A stretch of 64,000 nt of DNA from JAEUMD01 sp044222395 (GCA_044222395.1 JBGANK010000007.1:1-64000), one strand, 5' to 3'; counted from the first letter of the stretch, positions 18,602 through 28,625 are shown. Numbers and translations: made by a program. Notes: generated from the sequence alone by a model not told the origin.

Positions 18602-19822
18602 ATGAGCGAGACCGATAAGACCGCCAATGAGGTGCTGATGGCGGAGCTGGCCGCGGCCGCAGGAGCCGGCGGTGACCTCAAGCGCGCCATCCGCATGGCG
18701 CCCAAGCTCGCCTACCGCAACCTGTTCCACGATCGCCTGAGCCTGATCGTCACGCTGACCGGTATCGTCTTCTCGGTCGTGCTGGTGGCGGTCCAGTGCG
18801 GGCTCTATCTGGGCTCGGAACGCACCATTGCCCGCGTCATCGATCAAACCCAGGGTCAGATCTGGATCGTGCCGCTCGGCACCAAGAGTTTCGATGACCC
18901 CTCGCAGATGAACGGCCAGGAAAAGTATGCGTCTCTGTCGGTTCCCGGCGTCGAAAGCGTGGAGAACCTGCTGGTTGGCTTCTCCAAGTGGCGCAAGCCC
19001 GCCGGCGGCACCACCACCATTCTGCTGGTCGGCTCGGATTGGGCTGACGGCGGCCTCGCGCCCTGGAACATCATCGAGGGCGAGTTGAACGACCTGCAGG
19101 CCCCCTTCACCGTGTCGGTCGACAAGAGCTACTTCAAGGATCTAGGCATCGGCGCAATCGACGACATCGCCGAGATCAATGGCAGCAAGATTCGTGTCGC
19201 CGCCGTCAACAAAGGCATCCGCTCTTTCACCACGCTGCCTTACGTGTTCACCAAGCGTGAGACGGCGTTGAGTCTGCTTGGCGCCGGTGCGCAGGAAGCG
19301 TCCTATACGCTCGTCACCGTCGCTGCCGGCGCCGACGTCGAGCAGGTGCGCGATGAACTGCAGCGCCGCTTGCCCGACGCGGAGGTTCTCTTGCGTGGCG
19401 AATTCCGCAAGCGCAGCCTGAACTACTGGCTGTTCCAGACCGGTGCCGGCGCGGCCCTCATTGCCGGGGCACTCTTGGGCCTGATCGTCGGCGTGGTCAT
19501 CGTTGCCCAGACGCTCTATTCCAGCACCAAGGATCACTTGAACGAGTTCGCCACCTTGCGCGCGCTGGGTGCCTCGGGCAGCTACATCCACCAGGTGATC
19601 CTGATGCAGGCGATGATCAGCGCGCTGATCGGCTACTCGATCGGCTTGGCCCTGTCGCTCTTGGTGATCTGGTCGTCGCGCGATACCACACTCAATATCG
19701 TCATGACGCCGGAGTTGGCGGCCCTGCTGTTCGCCGTCACCATCGGCATGTGCGCCATCGCCGCGGTATCCGCCATCTTCAAGGTGACCCGCATCGATCC
19801 GGCCGGTGTATTCAGCAGATAA
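18602..19822 (+). CDS. devC: DevC-type ABC exporter permease (MacB/FtsX family)
   Basis: This 406-residue inner-membrane permease has one N-terminal span (LSLIVTLTGIVFSVVLVAVQ, about 44-63), a large periplasmic domain (about 75-275) and three C-terminal spans. The signature stretch STKDHLNEFATLRALGASG precedes the third span. This is the FtsX/MacB layout of DevC proteins. With the ATPase and fusion protein that follow it forms a DevBCA-like tripartite exporter. In cyanobacteria this kind exports glycolipids; the substrate here is unknown. The start follows GGGAGACGGACGAC. Confidence 0.9.
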   Translation: MSETDKTANEVLMAELAAAAGAGGDLKRAIRMAPKLAYRNLFHDRLSLIVTLTGIVFSVVLVAVQCGLYLGSERTIARVIDQTQGQIWIVPLGTKSFDDPSQMNGQEKYASLSVPGVESVENLLVGFSKWRKPAGGTTTILLVGSDWADGGLAPWNIIEGELNDLQAPFTVSVDKSYFKDLGIGAIDDIAEINGSKIRVAAVNKGIRSFTTLPYVFTKRETALSLLGAGAQEASYTLVTVAAGADVEQVRDELQRRLPDAEVLLRGEFRKRSLNYWLFQTGAGAALIAGALLGLIVGVVIVAQTLYSSTKDHLNEFATLRALGASGSYIHQVILMQAMISALIGYSIGLALSLLVIWSSRDTTLNIVMTPELAALLFAVTIGMCAIAAVSAIFKVTRIDPAGVFSR

Positions 19823-20159
19823 GTGCAGGCCCGATCGAGGATAGCCCTTGCGTGTAGGTTAATGCACAGCGGTCGGACCAGTTCCGGCCGCTGCTTCGTT
19901 TGCCGTCCTCGTTCTGCGAGTTTGCCACGTCGAGCAATCGCCAAGCGGCCGACTTCGATTCGTTGCCTTACCCTTTACCGCGATCCGACCCGACCTGTCG
20001 CAATCGCGGCGCGTGCGCTAGTCTTGACGGATTGACGTGCCATTTCAGGCCCTTTGGGAAATTTCAGACATGTCTCCCTCGGAACAGCGCCAGCTGCCGC
20101 TTGCGGGCACTCTCCTGACCATAGCGATCCGCGACGGGCGGACCATTCAGGAGCGTGCG
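19823..20159. other. Gap between DevC and DevA genes
   Basis: These 337 bases hold no gene I can support. Two TTGACG copies (20023-20028 and 20031-20036) could be -35 boxes, but no matching -10 is evident. A separate promoter for the DevA-DevB pair is possible. Confidence 0.45.
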
Positions 20160-20933
20160 ATGACACAAACGAACAAGCAGAATTCAGCGGCCAGTCCCGA
20201 GCTGCCGCCGATCCTTCAAGCCACGGGCATCACCAAGGTATTCGGCTCCGGCGACACCGAGATCAAGGTGCTGAAGGGCGTCGATATGCAATTGCGCCCG
20301 GGCGAGCTGACCTTGCTGATGGGGCCGTCCGGCTCCGGCAAGACGACTCTCCTTTCCATCCTCGGCTGCATCCTGTCGCCGACCGAAGGAGAGCTGGTCA
20401 TCAACGGCCAGTCGACCAGGGGCCGCAACGCGGAAGGTCTTGCCGACCTGCGTCGCACCGAGGTTGGCTTCGTCTTCCAGTCTTACAATCTTTTTCCGAC
20501 GTTGACGGCCTTGGAGAACGTCATGCTGGCGCTCGACGTCCGCGCTTGCCGCGGCGATGCCGTCAGGCAGGCGGAAGCGGCGCTGCGGGCGGTCGGCCTC
20601 GGCCATCGTCTCAACGCCTATCCCAAAAAGCTGTCCGGTGGTGAAAAGCAGCGCGTCGCCATTGCCCGCGCGCTTGCCGGAACTCCTGCGGTCATTCTGG
20701 CCGACGAGCCGACCGCCGCGCTCGACAGTGAGAATGGTGCGGCCGTGATGGCATTGCTGTCCGAGGTCGCCAAGGATCCGACGCGCGCCGTGCTGGCCGT
20801 CACCCACGATCACCGCACGCTTGCCTACGCCGACCGCATCATCAGAATTGAGGACGGTCGCATCGTCGACCAGCGCCGCGCCGAGAACGGCTCTACGAAG
20901 GAAGGGGACATCCATGTCGCCGCAGCAGCCTAA
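20160..20933 (+). CDS. devA: DevA-type ABC exporter ATPase
   Basis: This 257-residue ATPase has a complete set of ABC motifs: Walker A GPSGSGKTT (about residue 59), Q-loop in VFQSYNLFPTL, signature LSGGEKQRVAIARAL, Walker B ILADEPTAALD and the switch His in VTHDHRT. It belongs to the LolD/MacB/DevA group. The start at 20160 has AGGAG upstream. It overlaps the fusion-protein gene by 20 bases, so the two are translated together. Confidence 0.93.
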   Translation: MTQTNKQNSAASPELPPILQATGITKVFGSGDTEIKVLKGVDMQLRPGELTLLMGPSGSGKTTLLSILGCILSPTEGELVINGQSTRGRNAEGLADLRRTEVGFVFQSYNLFPTLTALENVMLALDVRACRGDAVRQAEAALRAVGLGHRLNAYPKKLSGGEKQRVAIARALAGTPAVILADEPTAALDSENGAAVMALLSEVAKDPTRAVLAVTHDHRTLAYADRIIRIEDGRIVDQRRAENGSTKEGDIHVAAAA

Positions 20934-22056
20934 CAATGCATCGAATTCTTACGGGCGATCGGGCAGTGGTCCCGGCAAGCTGACCCTCAGCCTTCTTGCC
21001 GTCCTTGCACTGGCCGCAGCCGGCACCGCTGGCTACCTCGTCAGTGGCTCGAAGATCTTCGACGGCACCAAGTCCGCCCACAACGTCGCCAAGGCCGATG
21101 CCGCATCTCCCGCAGAAGTCAAGGCCGCAGCCCCGGCTGACAACGGGCGTTGGGTTGCCGCCGCCCCGGGTCGCGTCGAGCCGAAGGAAGGCCTGATCCG
21201 CATCGGCGCGCCCCAGGTCGGTCGCGTCTCCGAGGTGCTTGTCGCGGTCAACGACAAGATCGAGGAGGGCGAGCTTCTCACGCGCCTCGACGACGCCGAG
21301 TTCCGCGCCAAGCTTGCCGCTGCGGAGACCGAGACCGGATCGCGCCAGCGCGAGCGTGACAGTGCCAGCCTGGCCTCGTCGCGTACCGACGTGCGCAAGG
21401 CCGAGGACGAGCTCTACGATGCCGAGCGGGCAGTGACCGGTGCGCGCATCGAGCTCGACTCGATGTTGAAGGCGAAGCGCAAGGGCGAGGTCAACGCACG
21501 CGATGTGGACGACGCCCGCCGCCGTCTCGCCGACGCTCAGGCCCGACTGAAGAAGGATCGCGTCAGCTTGGCCAAGGCGCAGTCAAAGGCCAACATCGGC
21601 GAGCCGAGCCGGATCGAATCGGCCTTGAGTGCGGCCAGGTCGGAAGTGGCGATTGCCGATGCGATGCTCGACAAGACGCGTATTCGCGCGCCACGCTCAG
21701 GCACCGTGCTTGAGCTCAACGCCAAGGACGGAGAGATCGTCGCCCCCTCGCCCGACACGCCGCTGATCGTCATCGGTGACTTGTCCGCCTTGCGCGTCAA
21801 GACCGAGGTCAGCGAGGCCGATGTCTCCAAGATCAAGGTTGGCCAGAGGGCTTACGTAAAGACGATCGCTTTCCCGGGGCAGGAGTTCAAGGGCAAGGTT
21901 TCCGAGATCTCGCCGTTGCTCGCCGCGCCCAGGCTGAGCGGTCGCGGACCGCGCCGGCCCACCGATGTCGACGTTCTCGAGGTGACGATCGATCTCGAAG
22001 GCCAGACGGCATTGCGTCCGGGAATGCGTGTCGACGCCTTCTTCCTTCAGAACTGA
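20914..22056 (+). CDS. devB: DevB-type membrane fusion protein (HlyD family)
   Basis: This 380-residue periplasmic adaptor has one N-terminal membrane anchor (about 19-40), a lipoyl-like half (APGRVEPKEGLIRIG and VNDKIEEGELLTRLDD), a long coiled-coil hairpin (about 125-230), the second lipoyl half (TRIRAPRSGTVLELNAKDGE) and beta-barrel and proximal domains. It joins the inner-membrane DevC/DevA pump to an outer-membrane channel, probably a TolC protein encoded elsewhere. The ATG at 20914 follows GAAGGGGA. Confidence 0.92.
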   Translation: MSPQQPNNASNSYGRSGSGPGKLTLSLLAVLALAAAGTAGYLVSGSKIFDGTKSAHNVAKADAASPAEVKAAAPADNGRWVAAAPGRVEPKEGLIRIGAPQVGRVSEVLVAVNDKIEEGELLTRLDDAEFRAKLAAAETETGSRQRERDSASLASSRTDVRKAEDELYDAERAVTGARIELDSMLKAKRKGEVNARDVDDARRRLADAQARLKKDRVSLAKAQSKANIGEPSRIESALSAARSEVAIADAMLDKTRIRAPRSGTVLELNAKDGEIVAPSPDTPLIVIGDLSALRVKTEVSEADVSKIKVGQRAYVKTIAFPGQEFKGKVSEISPLLAAPRLSGRGPRRPTDVDVLEVTIDLEGQTALRPGMRVDAFFLQN

Positions 22057-22115
22057 GGCTCGCAACAGAATCGAAGGGTGATACAACCCTCTCTCACGAC
22101 GAGCACAGAAAACAA

Positions 22116-22142
22116 AATGACCGGCCCGCTGGGCCGGTCATT
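22116..22142. terminator. Hairpin terminator between convergent genes
   Basis: AATGACCGGCCC (22116-22127) and GGGCCGGTCATT (22131-22142) form a 12-bp perfect stem with a GCT loop. It sits between the DevB stop (22056) and the convergent gene ending at 22165, so it can serve both strands. Confidence 0.8.
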
Positions 22143-22164
22143 CGCATTTGCAGGCGGCAGAATC

Positions 22165-22770
22165 TTAATGCCGCGTCGATGCCGTTGGCGGCGGGTTGTC
22201 GCCAGCGGCGATGCTGGCCAGATGCGGGTCGATGGCGTCTGCCGCCACGTTGCCCGGTTCGTCCGTCACCACCGGCGTCGCGCTGACCTTGCCCCACAGC
22301 CGCCTGAACGACAATTCGACGGATCGTGCCGTCTCGGTGCAGCCGTCGGCGTAACACTCGTAGGCATCGCGCTTGTCGGGCTCGCGCCGCATGCAGTCGC
22401 CGATCCAGGCGGTTGCGCCGTCGAGCCACAGTTGCTCGTGACACTCGAGAAGCCGCATGTCACTCAAGATCCGCAATTCAGCGTTGGGGGCTAGTTCGAT
22501 GGGCCAGCCGCTGCCGGTGTCATGGCCGGACAGCAGGACAACCGCCTTGATGCGCACGGCGCGGTTTGCAGCTTCCGCGATCGCGCTGGTGAGCGCACGA
22601 ACGACCGGACTATGGAGGGAGCGCGCGATCAGCAGGTAGGAGTGCTCGTTGATCTGTCCCTGCGCCGCCAATTCGGCGCGGGCGAGGTGACCCAATATGA
22701 ATCGCTTCAGCTTGCCTTCCTTCTCCTCCTTCTTGATGACCGTAAAGGAAGGGAGAGTTTTGAAGCGCAT
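22165..22770 (-). CDS. Possible degenerate PLD-like protein, unknown function
   Basis: The start at 22770 is chosen for its AGAGGGTGA ribosome site; a longer form from 22863 is possible. The 201-residue product has a basic start (KKEEKEGKLKRF), a helical region, then strand-rich IKAVVLLSGHD and LRILSDMRLLECHEQLWLDG followed by ATAWIGDCM. The last part recalls phospholipase D-like domains, where HxK, D and GSxN residues form the active site. Here the Lys is Gln and the GS(A)N part reads GDCM, so it may be inactive. No signal peptide. It lies downstream of the large membrane protein on the same strand, with a gap of about 157 bases. Confidence 0.6.
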   Translation of the reverse strand: MRFKTLPSFTVIKKEEKEGKLKRFILGHLARAELAAQGQINEHSYLLIARSLHSPVVRALTSAIAEAANRAVRIKAVVLLSGHDTGSGWPIELAPNAELRILSDMRLLECHEQLWLDGATAWIGDCMRREPDKRDAYECYADGCTETARSVELSFRRLWGKVSATPVVTDEPGNVAADAIDPHLASIAAGDNPPPTASTRH

Positions 22771-22927
22771 ATTGTCACCCTCTTGAGCACTGATCGGCGC
22801 TGAGCCGACCGCACTTTTCTGCTTGGCTTTCCTTCTCATTGTGGACCGACGACGGTTAAGCAAGGGTTGCTACGAGACTCAATTTGGAATGAACGCAACT
22901 GCACAGGGGCTACTCCTAACGAATGGT

Positions 22928-25657
22928 TTACTCGGCGGCCGGAGGCCGGAACCGCCGGGTGATGTCCTCCACGTGGATTTCGATATCCGGCTCATCGTAC
23001 AAAGGCTCGGGATCATCTTCGTCGAAGTCCGGATCGGCTTCGGATAGAGCCTCGTTGGCGTCCGGCAGCGTCTGAATGCCGGCCAGCGCTATTGCTGGCG
23101 CAACATTGGCCGCAACGGTTAAGGCGGGTGTGGTCTTGACTGACTTCGATACGCCTTCAAGCAAGTCCAGATCCCCGCGAAGCAGTGCGTCCGGTATTCG
23201 GGCTTCGCTCGCCGGCAACGTGAATTCTGCGCTCTCACGCCTCAGGATGACGCCGATCCGAGGCCCGGCAACCCGCGCATCGGCGGGCGTAGCCGCGGTG
23301 GCAGCAGTGGTGGGCTCAGGATTGGCGCGCATGACAGCTCCCGCGCCATCCGCGGCGGGATCTGCAACCATCGGGACCGACGCGGTCGCAGTGGGAGTCT
23401 CCGGCCCACCGCCGGGTATCGCAAACAGCACGACCTCGCCAGCCGGATGTTCCGATGCGCTTTCGCCTTCCGTTTCGGCACTGCGATCCGCAGTGCGACG
23501 CCGTCTCGGTCGGTCGAGCACGCCGTCCTCGCCTCGCAGTGTCGGCAGCGCTGCCCGGTAGCGCTCTGCGGCGATCTCGCGTGAGGCTCGTGCCGCATAA
23601 GGCCCGTACTCCGCAACATTGACCGTTCCGGTTGCGCTGTTGCTCGGCGTCGGCTCGGACGCAGGAGATTGTGTCGCCTTTGCAGCAGCGCGCATCGCTG
23701 CACGTCTCGAAAGGAACCCGCCACGCCCGCTCCGGCTCACGGTCTCTGGCACTGCCGCAAGCTTGGTCTCGACCTGATCGGTCTTCTCCAGCTGAAGCTC
23801 GGGCTCCTTCTGGTCGTGCGAAACGATTGGATCGACTTGTAGCGTGTCGTTCGCCGGCGCCAGTGTCGGCTCGTACTTGTTGAACAACTGCTCTTCCAGA
23901 CGCCGCTTCTTCTTCTCCGCCTCGACCCGCCGGGCAGCGCCCATCACCGCACCCAGGATGATCTCCGACCAGGCGCCATCGCGGAACCTGTAAACGCGGA
24001 ACGCATCGGCGTGAGCGAACTTGCTGCCCTGGCGCAACAGCTTCTTTTTCACGGCGCGCGTTGTCAGCAGCGGCGAGTAGACGCGGGTGAAGATCCGCTC
24101 TTTCTCGAAGCTCGTGAACAGGTTCGCGAGAAGGTGCGCCTCCAGCCGCAGATCCTGGATGTCCTCCGTCGAATAGGCCTTCGTGTAGGGTCCGCTGGGC
24201 TTGTAGGGCGCATCGAGCGGCACGGCGACGTAGTAGGCGCCGTGGAAATCGAACACGACGTGACGGAACACCTCGAAGTTCTGCCGGATCTCGTCGTCGC
24301 GATGGATCTCGTTGAAGCGCGACAGGATCTGGATGATCGGACCGCGTTCCGCGGCGCGCATCTTCGGCACCAGACCATGCAGTCGGTTCATCGGCCGTCC
24401 CATCGAGACAAGCAGCAGGCAAAGATCGACGAACACGGCGATGGCGAGCGGAATGTAGTCGCGCTTCGACAGGCCGACCGCAGCCTCACTCGACAGGGCT
24501 CTGGATACGGCAGGTGTCGCCTCGACCGACTGCACGGCCTTCTTCTGCAGGTCGCGCAGTTCGTCGGCCGACGGCGGCAGCTTGAATGACAGCGCGCCGT
24601 AGAACGTCGTCGTCAACCGGCGGAAGGCTTCGATTGTCGCTTCGGAACCTTCGACCGCGGCAATCTTCGGCTTTTCCAGATTGGGCAACTGGTCGATCGC
24701 CCGAACGACGCCCTTCAGCGCCTGCTGCAGCTGCGGATCCGGGCACGCGAACGTGCCGCCATGGCTATCGGCGAACGAAGTCTTTTCCGACCGCTCGGCG
24801 AGATCCGCGCGCAACTGCTTGAGCTGCGGATCGGTGCGGAAGGCGTTGAAGCCGGTGACCGTGATGTCGAGCTTGCGGCCCAGCGACCGCATGAAATCAT
24901 TGCGCGTTCCAGACGCCGCATCGACCGTCGACTTGTCGTCGCTGACAACCTTGGCGAGGTCGCCGTCGAGCGCGCCAAGCTCGCTCTTAATCCCATCCAC
25001 ACGGGTCTTGACGAAGTTGGCTGCGAATCCGAACCGCTGTGCATCCTCATCGCGCAGCTTCCGACGCGGTCCGTCGCCCGGCCGGCTGTTGGGGCACGAG
25101 GCACCCTTGACGCGCTCGAGCTCCGCCTTCTCCGTCGACAGCTGGTTGAGCTGATCGAGCGTTGTCGACAATTGCACCATGCGCGTTGATGCGCCATGCA
25201 AGGCTGATTGCACCTGTGTCACCGCCGATTCCGCTGAGCGCGAGGACTCCGAGCGGCTCTCGAGGACCTTCCAGTAGAAGCCGAAGCCGAAGCCGACCGA
25301 AATGAGCGTGAGAAAAACGTAGCCCGCGACATAGGCGAGCTTGGTGGCGGGCGGGATCGGCGCGAACATCTGGTCGAGAAGCCAGATGATCATCGTCATC
25401 AGCATGGCAACCGAGAAGCCGATGATGGCCTTGTGCATGAGCGGCAGATCGCCCATGTTGGCCTCGATCAATTCCAGCATGCCGATGTAGGTTGCGACCC
25501 ACGACAAGGCACCAAGCCCGATCACTAAGACGAGCTTTTTCCAATCGCGCTTGGCTGCGGCCTCATCGGGCCAGTCGCCGTCGCCGCCGGACAAATCTAT
25601 GTCGCGTGATCGCGTGCTGGCAGTTTGCAGGCGGGAATCGTGGTGGGAATACGCCAT
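22928..25657 (-). CDS. Large coiled-coil membrane protein, unknown function
   Basis: This 909-residue protein has three membrane spans near the N-terminus (about 41-64, 75-95 and 106-128), then a periplasmic helical domain (about 130-395), then a fourth span (YIPLAIAVFVDLCLLLVSMG, about 400-420). The remaining 490 residues should be cytoplasmic. They begin with a folded part (about 430-600: RHVVFDFHGAYYVAVPLDAP, FRVYRFRDGAWSEIILGAV) and end in a long Pro/Ala/Glu-rich tail. The span pattern resembles DUF4407-type proteins, but I cannot confirm it. It may form a unit with the PBP gene upstream on the same strand. Confidence 0.7.
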   Translation of the reverse strand: MAYSHHDSRLQTASTRSRDIDLSGGDGDWPDEAAAKRDWKKLVLVIGLGALSWVATYIGMLELIEANMGDLPLMHKAIIGFSVAMLMTMIIWLLDQMFAPIPPATKLAYVAGYVFLTLISVGFGFGFYWKVLESRSESSRSAESAVTQVQSALHGASTRMVQLSTTLDQLNQLSTEKAELERVKGASCPNSRPGDGPRRKLRDEDAQRFGFAANFVKTRVDGIKSELGALDGDLAKVVSDDKSTVDAASGTRNDFMRSLGRKLDITVTGFNAFRTDPQLKQLRADLAERSEKTSFADSHGGTFACPDPQLQQALKGVVRAIDQLPNLEKPKIAAVEGSEATIEAFRRLTTTFYGALSFKLPPSADELRDLQKKAVQSVEATPAVSRALSSEAAVGLSKRDYIPLAIAVFVDLCLLLVSMGRPMNRLHGLVPKMRAAERGPIIQILSRFNEIHRDDEIRQNFEVFRHVVFDFHGAYYVAVPLDAPYKPSGPYTKAYSTEDIQDLRLEAHLLANLFTSFEKERIFTRVYSPLLTTRAVKKKLLRQGSKFAHADAFRVYRFRDGAWSEIILGAVMGAARRVEAEKKKRRLEEQLFNKYEPTLAPANDTLQVDPIVSHDQKEPELQLEKTDQVETKLAAVPETVSRSGRGGFLSRRAAMRAAAKATQSPASEPTPSNSATGTVNVAEYGPYAARASREIAAERYRAALPTLRGEDGVLDRPRRRRTADRSAETEGESASEHPAGEVVLFAIPGGGPETPTATASVPMVADPAADGAGAVMRANPEPTTAATAATPADARVAGPRIGVILRRESAEFTLPASEARIPDALLRGDLDLLEGVSKSVKTTPALTVAANVAPAIALAGIQTLPDANEALSEADPDFDEDDPEPLYDEPDIEIHVEDITRRFRPPAAE

Positions 25658-25960
25658 GGGACGACCTGACTCTGCCGTGCAATCGCATGTATTATTTGGG
25701 CTCTACGAGCCTGAACTCATCGCCTATTCCAGCAACATGTGCGGCAATCTTGTTTCTGACGACCGATCTGCCCCGGTCATTTGTGATCCGCCACCACGGG
25801 TAGCGATCGTTCATGTCGTCAGTGGGGCGTGCGTGTGGCCCAACCGCGACGTGCCAATGTTGCTGTGGATGAAGTGCGATGGTGTGCAATGTCAAATGTA
25901 TATCGAAGTGTGCAAACACAAGGACATGTCGTGCGCGCACAGCACGGCAGCGGCAGTGCA
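25658..25960. other. Gap between PBP gene and membrane protein gene
   Basis: About 300 bases. A 90-codon minus-strand frame (25692-25964) overlaps the PBP stop as ATGA, but its His-rich composition looks non-coding. The gap may hold a promoter for the 909-residue protein. Confidence 0.4.
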
Positions 25961-28492
25961 TCATTGCACTGAAAGCGAGCGCTGCACGAGGTCGGCAGGA
26001 GTTTGTGCGCCGCGTTTCACAGGCGAACCCGTGGCAACTTTCTCCGACTTCACAATAGTCGAAGCGACCGGCGCTGTGGCCGGCGGAGGCGACGGCGGCG
26101 GCGGTGGCAGCAACCGCGGAGCGGGGTTTGCTTTCGCATGTTGCTCCAGTTCTCCGAGCAACACTTCGGCAAGCGGCGTGATGTCGGCCCCATGCAGCTT
26201 TCGCGCGAACGGCTCGCGCACCGAACCGGTGCCGACCACGACGACATACGAATAGGCTGCACCATTAACGAACTGCAGACCTCCCGTGATCCAGGTATCG
26301 ACGCTGGCATCGGCATCCTGCGTCACCTGCGTGCCCGTCTTTGCAAAGTGCAGCCGCAAGTTGGCTTTGCGGGCCGCGCACCAGTGCGACAGGGACTTCA
26401 GCGTTCCGTGCGACGTCTTGTGGGCGGAGTAGCACAGCGGCGCAGACAGCAAGGTTTGAATGAGACCGGTCGCCCCGCGCCTGATCACTTGGCGCGGACG
26501 GATCCTGTCCGGCTCCGCTGGTACGGCGTTCGCCGGTATGTCGCGCGTCGTGTGGTCATAGGTCTTGATCAGAGTGGGGTCGTGAATGAGCTGGCCGTGC
26601 TGGCCGACGAGTGCCGACAGGATCAGGCTCGACATGCGATGCACGCGGCGCGGAGAGCCTGTTATCTGGCCAAGCACCACAGCCGTAGATGGCGGCGTGC
26701 CTTCGCCGTTCGGCCCCGCTGGCGGCATCGTGAAGCCGAACTGGTCGATGAGCGTCTTGATGCGCGCCTGTCCGATGCGCGCCGTGCGATTTCCGACCGG
26801 GTTGTTGAGCGAACAGGCGAATGCGACAATCGCCGGACGGCCGTGGCGCTGCCCACCGCCGTGGCTGCACGTTTCCAGCCCCGAAGCCGGCGCGTCGGTG
26901 TCGAGATAAAGACTGTGCGGCGTGTCGGTGAGCTGGTTGGCGATCGCAACTGCAGCCAGAATCTTGCCGGTCGATGCGATCATGCGCGGTTCGCGCTTTG
27001 AGTCATAGATGCCGGTCGTCTCGCTACGTGCCGAGATCGAGCCGAAGTAGGCCGCGGTCTCGCCGGTCTCGAAATAGCGCACGATTTCGCCGTTGGCGTT
27101 GGCGGCAACCAGGATGATGTTGGGTAGCTGTCCAGCAGCACCGGACTTCGCGGGATCGAGCACGTAGCCAGGTGCAAGCTTCGCCGACACTTTCGACTGC
27201 AACGTCGCCAATGCAGCATCGACCTTGGCATGGAAGGCGAGATTTTCCGCCGCATCGAACGTGGTCGTGACGCCGCGCACATAATCGCGCCAGCCAAATC
27301 CGAAGCGCTGCTTCATCTCCTCGCGCAGTCCGAACCGCGCTGCCGGCAGCAGCACGTTCGCGCGGATCGCGGGGTTGGCTTGTGCACGCCGCGCAAGGTC
27401 GGGCGAATAGGTGTCGAGTGCCTGCTGCAGTCGGGGCTTGACATGCGGATCGGGTGGTCCACCGGCAAGCTTGACGAGGTCGAACAGGACCTGCTTTTGC
27501 ATATCCGGATCGCGCACCAGCTTTTCCGCGCAGGTCCGTGCCCTCACCTCGGTGATGTAGCGCCAGCGGTCGAGCCGCACCTCGTTGAGACGCTCCGAAC
27601 CCTCCAGCAGGATGATCGGCTTGTTGACGGCGGAGGCGAGCACGAACTGCTCGGCAACCGAAAGATCCTTCGCCTCCTTGCCGAACACGATACGGCTCGT
27701 CACCTCGACGCCATGCAAGGGTGCGCCGCCGGTTCGCTGCGCCAGCCACAGATGATTGGCCGCCCACGACTTGAGCGGCCAGTCGTCGCCCTTCGTGGTC
27801 AGCGTCTGGTAGATGACGGGAGCGAGCCACCATTCCGCCAGCTTTCGCTTCAGCTTTTCCAGCGCGCCTTCATTATCGCGCGGAGGTGTCTTGTAGATGA
27901 CGCGGGCCAGCTGCATCGGCAGTGTCGAGCCGCCGATGCCCAGACTTGGCCGTTTCAATGCGATCGAACGCTTCAGAGTCGAATACGGGATCTTGAGCAC
28001 GCCCGTCAGATCGATGCCGAACGGGTTGAGCAGCCCGCCCGAATGGCGGTCCTCGTGATAGAGGAGGCATTGCCAGTAGTTCTCCGGCACTTCGCGCACA
28101 GGGATCGACTTGTGGTCGGGGTTTGCCGTGTAGCCACCCAGTTCGATGGCCGCGTCCGTGTAGTTGACGTCGCGCTGGCTGTCGAGCCGCGCATCGAACG
28201 TGCCGACGAAGCTGCCGCGGCTGTCGTAGATGGCGGTAGCGAGCCAGCGCTCGGCGTCGTAGCGCAGCTTGTCGGCCATGTAGGTGCTGCCCGCCAGTCC
28301 GCGGATCGGCGCCACGACGTAGACCAGCAAAAACGCGAATATCACATAGAGGATGGCCGCACTCGCCACGTGGCGCAGTGGACCAAGGCGGGGATTGAAT
28401 GCGACCCAGTCGGTGAGAAAACGCACCGCGCGCACCGGCAGCGTGACGATGATCTCGATGATGCGCGTGATGAGGCGGAAGAGTGCGAGCAT
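25961..28492 (-). CDS. Atypical class A penicillin-binding protein
   Basis: This 843-residue protein has one N-terminal membrane anchor (about 44-66). The glycosyltransferase domain (about 135-340) keeps the catalytic Glu in YHEDRHSGG (about residue 148) and the GGSTLPMQLAR motif, but the spacing after EDR differs from the usual EDRxFxxHxG. The transpeptidase domain shows SxxK in ASTGK (about 505), SxN in CSLNN (about 561) and KTG in AKTGT (about 720). The C-terminus is Pro-rich. It would polymerise and cross-link peptidoglycan. The unusual first motif sets it apart from PBP1a/1b/1c, so it may be a specialised enzyme. Confidence 0.85.
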   Translation of the reverse strand: MLALFRLITRIIEIIVTLPVRAVRFLTDWVAFNPRLGPLRHVASAAILYVIFAFLLVYVVAPIRGLAGSTYMADKLRYDAERWLATAIYDSRGSFVGTFDARLDSQRDVNYTDAAIELGGYTANPDHKSIPVREVPENYWQCLLYHEDRHSGGLLNPFGIDLTGVLKIPYSTLKRSIALKRPSLGIGGSTLPMQLARVIYKTPPRDNEGALEKLKRKLAEWWLAPVIYQTLTTKGDDWPLKSWAANHLWLAQRTGGAPLHGVEVTSRIVFGKEAKDLSVAEQFVLASAVNKPIILLEGSERLNEVRLDRWRYITEVRARTCAEKLVRDPDMQKQVLFDLVKLAGGPPDPHVKPRLQQALDTYSPDLARRAQANPAIRANVLLPAARFGLREEMKQRFGFGWRDYVRGVTTTFDAAENLAFHAKVDAALATLQSKVSAKLAPGYVLDPAKSGAAGQLPNIILVAANANGEIVRYFETGETAAYFGSISARSETTGIYDSKREPRMIASTGKILAAVAIANQLTDTPHSLYLDTDAPASGLETCSHGGGQRHGRPAIVAFACSLNNPVGNRTARIGQARIKTLIDQFGFTMPPAGPNGEGTPPSTAVVLGQITGSPRRVHRMSSLILSALVGQHGQLIHDPTLIKTYDHTTRDIPANAVPAEPDRIRPRQVIRRGATGLIQTLLSAPLCYSAHKTSHGTLKSLSHWCAARKANLRLHFAKTGTQVTQDADASVDTWITGGLQFVNGAAYSYVVVVGTGSVREPFARKLHGADITPLAEVLLGELEQHAKANPAPRLLPPPPPSPPPATAPVASTIVKSEKVATGSPVKRGAQTPADLVQRSLSVQ

Positions 28493-28625
28493 GAAAACGC
28501 CGGACCGGACGCAGGAAATGTCGATGCAACTCGCGGTGGCGCGAACGCGGCCGCAGCAGTGCTGTCAACTCGCTAGTGGGATTTTGTGGCGCGGCAGCGA
28601 CTCGAAGGTGGCAATCCCGCGATCA

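Noticed and set aside
25692..25964. 90-codon minus-strand frame overlapping the PBP stop as ATGA
   Set aside because: The overlap looks operon-like, but the His-rich, Cys-containing text has no protein-like pattern.
27230..28576. 448-codon plus-strand frame
   Set aside because: Antisense to the PBP gene, which carries catalytic motifs.
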